This document shows positions 60,598 to 64,000 of a stretch of 64,000 nucleotides of DNA, piece by piece. The stretch is from the NCBI GenBank assembly GCA_965248175.1, contig OZ252093.1, positions 1,054,001 to 1,118,000 of the forward strand. Reading direction: 5' to 3'. Each line of letters starts with the position of its first letter. Within the stretch, counting starts at the first letter, position 1. This DNA comes from VXPQ01 sp965248175. GTDB lineage: Bacteria > Bacteroidota > Rhodothermia > Rhodothermales > VXPQ01. The position numbers and the translations under genes are program-made. A model generated the notes under the pieces. It had not been told where the DNA came from. It was given only the letters and a program-made list of their open reading frames with translations, and ran no database searches.

Positions 60598-63534
60598 ATG
60601 AGCGCCCAGGATCTGCACGAAGTACTTGAAGCCACAGGATACCTGGTGGATGGTCAGCCAGCGCCTGGCGTGTGTCTGGACGACGATGCCCGCAAGCATC
60701 ACTTCCGAGAATTTTTGCCCGATGCCTTGTGGCGCAGTAACTCGGCGCTCACGGTCTATTTCAAGTTCGAACCGGATATTCCGTCTGACGACCAGGTCGC
60801 CAAGTGGCGCCGAGAGATATGGAATCAGGGCTTCGCGCCGCTGCTGTGGGTGGTTTCGCCAGAGAAGGTTGATCTCTACAACGGTTTTGGTCGGCCCCAG
60901 GAGACCGGGGATGCCGCCGAGCACCGACTACGGACATTCAAAAGGATCGAGAACGAGTTGCACCAGCTTGATGCACTCGCTGGTCGGCTCGCCATGGAGA
61001 CGGGGCAGTTCTGGCAAAACAATATCGTTAGTCGCGATACTAGCGTCGATCGACAACTCCTGCTTGATCTCGCTGCACTTGAGCGTAAACTTGTGGCGGC
61101 GGGATTGGAGCATCTTGGTGCTCAAGGATTGATTGGTCAGTCGATATTTACTCAGTACCTGATTGATCGGGGGATCGTTACGAGACAATACCTTGAGAAT
61201 CATTACGACTATCCGACCTTTCCCGACATATTGCGCGACTGTTCCGCCACGGAGCGGTTATTCGCTTGGCTTCGAGACACCTTCAATGGTGACATGTTTT
61301 CGTCGCACGGGTCAACCGCACCGAGCGATGAACACCTCCGTAAAGTTGCAAGCTTTCTTGAGGCCACGAATCAAGAGTCGGGACAAAGATCGCTCTTTCC
61401 GTACCAGTTCGATGTGATACCGGTGGAACGGATCAGTTCAATCTATGAACAGTTCGCTCACTCGGATAAATCAACTTCCGACACCGATTCCCAAGAGGAT
61501 GTTTTCTACACCAGGTTGTCGCTCGTTTCCCTTGTCTTGGACGAAATCACTGAAGGACTCACTGGAGAGGAAACTGTACTCGATCTGACATGCGGGTCCG
61601 GCGTCTTTCTGGTCGAAGCGCTACGGAGACTGGTCAATCTTCGCTCCAGAGAAGGGGGGCTAAGTCGCGAATTGATCCGTTCCACACTGCACCAACAAAT
61701 TTACGGTGTGGACATCAGCGAAGCCGCAGTGCGTGTCGCGGCATTCAGTTTGTATCTGGCGGCTTTAGAACTCGACCCTGATCCGCAACCGCTGCAAGAG
61801 TTGAAGTTCGAGCCGCTGATCGGCAAAACGCTCATCGTGGGTGACGCATGGAATGTGGAAAACACCACTGATGTACTCACTCAACAGGGCGATTTAAGGA
61901 AATTCGATGTTATTGTCGGCAACCCACCGTGGAGTTATCGAGGCCAGGATGCCACCGCCATGCGCCGCAGTCGAGGTGGCATGCAAGATGCGCTTCCGCC
62001 TCGCGGCGAAAGTCTGGATTTCGTATATCGAACCATGGAATTTGCCTCCGAGGAGACCCGGTTCGGTCTGATTCTAAGCGCTGTCCAATTCTTTAGTCTA
62101 AGCCAAACTGGCGCGGCCGCTTCCCGTCAACTCATTGAGACGCTGTCCCCGGTGACGTTGGTAAATCTGTCCAACCAGTCCAATTGGCTGTTTTCGCGGG
62201 GCAATATGCCTGCAATCGTTCTCTTTGCACGACACCGATCTGTGCACCGCGATGCGATCACCGCCGTGCACGTTCCATGGTCTCTAGCCAGCGACCGGAG
62301 CCATACGTTCGAGATAGCGCGTAGCGATATCGTCACATTACCGCTGGCCGATTGGGAGCGAAACCCAGAACTTCTGAAGGCCGCGTTTCTCGGGTCTCGT
62401 CGCGATCTGTCGCTGCTGGACAGAGTGATGTCGAGTCACCCAACACTGGAACATCAGTTTGGCGAGCTGAATGTGAAATTCTGCGCAGGACTAGCGTTGG
62501 GCAATCGAAGCCGCAATTCGGAATTTCTTAACAGGCTCCCTTACCTTACCGCGAGGGATAGATTCCAGCCATTCTGTGCACCAAACGACTTGCATTTGTT
62601 TGGTGAACCAAGAGCCGAGAGACCGCGTGAACGCGATATTTATAGAGCGCCGCTTCTACTCGTCAAGGAGTTTCTGAAGCGCGATGGTCATGGTCGTCCC
62701 ATCGTTGCCGTTGCTGATCGGGATACCGTTTTCGCGAGCGACTTCTTCGGTGCGGCGTTTCCCGCTAATCGGCATGAGACTGCCCACCAGTTTGCCGCCA
62801 TTCTGAGTTCGTCCCTCGCATCTTGGTTCTTCTTGATGACGGCTTCCACTTTTGGACTGTGGATGCAGCGAATCAAGATTGGAGACATCAAACGCATGCC
62901 GGTGCCAGATATGGAAGCATCCATGTCTTCCATAGCAGGGGAATACTTGGCAGAATTCGCTCAGAAGTTATGGCTACAAGAGCCTCCCCCCGGCGACCAG
63001 GATTGGCAAACGCTTGATGAAGCTGTCTTCGACCTGTATGACATGAACGAAGCTGATCGTATTGTCGTACGTGACGGTCTATTCCGTGCGAGTTGGCAAT
63101 GGAAAAGGGGCAGGAATGTTTCTGTGCAACCCACCAGAGTTGAACATCTTCTGAATTATGCACATGTGTTTCTGAAAGCGGTAGAGGTTTGGCTGTCGGC
63201 GGCGAACAGACGCCATATGCGTGCCGAAGTTTTCGAACTTCCCGAGCGTGCACCGCTCCGGGTCGTTCGCTTCGTGCTTGAGGAGTGCCCTGGATACTCC
63301 GTAGCAAAGGTTATCTCTCCAGAGGGCAGCCTCAAAGATGTTCTCAACCGGATCGGGGAACGCATGGAGTTTCCACTCGCGAGTCACTTGGTTGGTCAAC
63401 GCGAGCTTCGGGTTCACGGCTCCAACGAGGTCGTGATAATCAAGCCTGCGGCCCGGCGGCACTGGATGGGTGTGTCGGCGCTGGAAGACGCGGACTCGGT
63501 CGTTGTCGAAAGTTTCTCCAAAAGCGCTGTATGA
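60598..63534 (+). CDS. N-6 adenine DNA methylase (Eco57I/type IIG-like)
   Basis: This 978-aa adenine methyltransferase has its AdoMet motif I, VLDLTCGSGVFLVEAL, near residue 327 and the catalytic motif IV, VIVGNPPWSYRG, with NPPW at 442-445. A long N-terminal region and a C-terminal target-recognition-like region (about 600-900) surround the core. Motif order I-IV fits gamma-type enzymes such as Eco57I methylases and DISARM/BREX-like methylases. No nuclease motif is evident inside it. The stop overlaps the next ATG by four bases. Composition looks slightly less GC-rich than the respiratory genes, consistent with acquired DNA. Confidence 0.87.
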   Translation: MSAQDLHEVLEATGYLVDGQPAPGVCLDDDARKHHFREFLPDALWRSNSALTVYFKFEPDIPSDDQVAKWRREIWNQGFAPLLWVVSPEKVDLYNGFGRPQETGDAAEHRLRTFKRIENELHQLDALAGRLAMETGQFWQNNIVSRDTSVDRQLLLDLAALERKLVAAGLEHLGAQGLIGQSIFTQYLIDRGIVTRQYLENHYDYPTFPDILRDCSATERLFAWLRDTFNGDMFSSHGSTAPSDEHLRKVASFLEATNQESGQRSLFPYQFDVIPVERISSIYEQFAHSDKSTSDTDSQEDVFYTRLSLVSLVLDEITEGLTGEETVLDLTCGSGVFLVEALRRLVNLRSREGGLSRELIRSTLHQQIYGVDISEAAVRVAAFSLYLAALELDPDPQPLQELKFEPLIGKTLIVGDAWNVENTTDVLTQQGDLRKFDVIVGNPPWSYRGQDATAMRRSRGGMQDALPPRGESLDFVYRTMEFASEETRFGLILSAVQFFSLSQTGAAASRQLIETLSPVTLVNLSNQSNWLFSRGNMPAIVLFARHRSVHRDAITAVHVPWSLASDRSHTFEIARSDIVTLPLADWERNPELLKAAFLGSRRDLSLLDRVMSSHPTLEHQFGELNVKFCAGLALGNRSRNSEFLNRLPYLTARDRFQPFCAPNDLHLFGEPRAERPRERDIYRAPLLLVKEFLKRDGHGRPIVAVADRDTVFASDFFGAAFPANRHETAHQFAAILSSSLASWFFLMTASTFGLWMQRIKIGDIKRMPVPDMEASMSSIAGEYLAEFAQKLWLQEPPPGDQDWQTLDEAVFDLYDMNEADRIVVRDGLFRASWQWKRGRNVSVQPTRVEHLLNYAHVFLKAVEVWLSAANRRHMRAEVFELPERAPLRVVRFVLEECPGYSVAKVISPEGSLKDVLNRIGERMEFPLASHLVGQRELRVHGSNEVVIIKPAARRHWMGVSALEDADSVVVESFSKSAV

Positions 63535-64000
63535 AGTTGCCGCTTGACGAGCCCGTTGCGACCGGTCGCTCTCCTATTAATCTTGGACCTGATATATCCA
63601 CGACGATCATGCGAACCGCCGAGGCTGGCTGGGTGCTTGCTAAGCAGTGGTCGGATGTCAATACCAGCACTGGCGAAGAGCCAATTACAGAACGACTGCG
63701 TGATGGCATGCGCCAGGCGTTGCACCATGAAGAATTTCCATGGAGTCGCGGTATGGTTGTGCTGCCCGGGACCGAATCCCGTTCCCGTCCTGACGTACTT
63801 TTACCGGATGGTCGAACGGATATACCTGTTTTTTTGATAGAAATATTTTTTCGTTACGGGGAACACGATCCTCATGCGATAATCGAATGCAAGCGCATCG
63901 ACGGGAACTGTCATCGTTTGTGCAAATTGTACGTCGAGCAGGGTATTGATCGCTTCCGAATCGGGAAGTACTCGGGAAACCACTCGATCGGTTTTATGAT
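63531..64000 (+). CDS. Partial PD-(D/E)XK-like nuclease gene coupled to methylase
   Basis: The frame is open from ATG 63531 (overlapping the methylase stop as ATGA) to the window end, 156 codons without a stop. The residues ESRSRPDVLLPDGR (about 82-95) and, later, HAIIECKRID (about 115-124, with E119 and K121) form a plausible PD-(D/E)XK nuclease core. It is probably the restriction subunit or another defence effector of the system. The 3' part lies outside the window, so domain order and length are unknown. Confidence 0.65.
   Translation, partial: MKLPLDEPVATGRSPINLGPDISTTIMRTAEAGWVLAKQWSDVNTSTGEEPITERLRDGMRQALHHEEFPWSRGMVVLPGTESRSRPDVLLPDGRTDIPVFLIEIFFRYGEHDPHAIIECKRIDGNCHRLCKLYVEQGIDRFRIGKYSGNHSIGFM

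Overview
The window looks like a stretch of chromosome from a GC-rich, aerobic Rhodothermota/Bacteroidota-type bacterium, most likely near Rhodothermales. The reasons are a complete alternative complex III (ActA-F) followed by a caa3 oxidase, type IX secretion (T9SS) sorting tails, a GLPGLI protein beside an outer-membrane barrel, a DUF2723/GT117 protein, and a YbeY with a lineage-style GYIDKT motif. No rRNA, tRNA, CRISPR array or prophage was seen. Taxonomy is inferred from gene content only.

Layout. (1) 1-5817: an IS5-type transposase gene, then a complete IS1595-family element (1190-2595) with perfect 23-bp terminal inverted repeats and an 8-bp target duplication. It carries a broken DNA-methyltransferase passenger and sits on the penultimate codon of a DinG-like helicase gene. 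(2) 6012-12622, minus strand: a polyprenyl-phosphate sugar transferase, then a GT2 fusion protein, accA, nadC and a ROK sugar kinase. (3) 12789-25635, plus strand: actABCDEF, a small membrane protein, SCO1/SenC and caa3 oxidase subunits II, I, III and IV. Together these make a quinol-to-oxygen respiratory chain through cytochrome c. (4) 25753-26385: a decayed T9SS-tail gene. (5) 26451-38674, plus strand: a tightly packed 13-gene run. It encodes a CydA-like protein without CydB, three membrane-bound c-type cytochrome proteins (one with an ethylbenzene-dehydrogenase-type heme domain), a radical SAM/SPASM protein, a ferredoxin, three unknown proteins, a universal-stress-protein fusion, an Mrp/NBP35 ATPase, a zinc-ribbon protein and a CopD/HemJ-like membrane protein. 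Five copies of a PCP_red-like domain (the small C-terminal domain of ChlB/BchB) are spread over three of these proteins. This is the best candidate for an undescribed system: a cytochrome c-linked bd-superfamily oxidase with its own cofactor or Fe-S maturation cassette.

(6) 38655-45553: an unknown gene, a secreted FN3/T9SS protein whose signal peptide is cut off by an in-frame TGA, a GLPGLI protein with a TonB-receptor-like barrel, and another unknown gene. (7) 45654-50718: a cupredoxin-like lipoprotein and a second heme-copper oxidase of different (A1-like) type. (8) 50913-59780: an MpaB-type oxygenase and sulfotransferase pair, DUF1499, the GT117 protein, a cold-shock protein, YbeY, a ribosome hibernation factor and a duplicated DoxX protein. 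(9) 59815-64000: a decayed AlbA/RecG-like regulator followed by an N-6 DNA methylase and the start of a nuclease-like gene, an accessory restriction-modification edge that runs out of the window.
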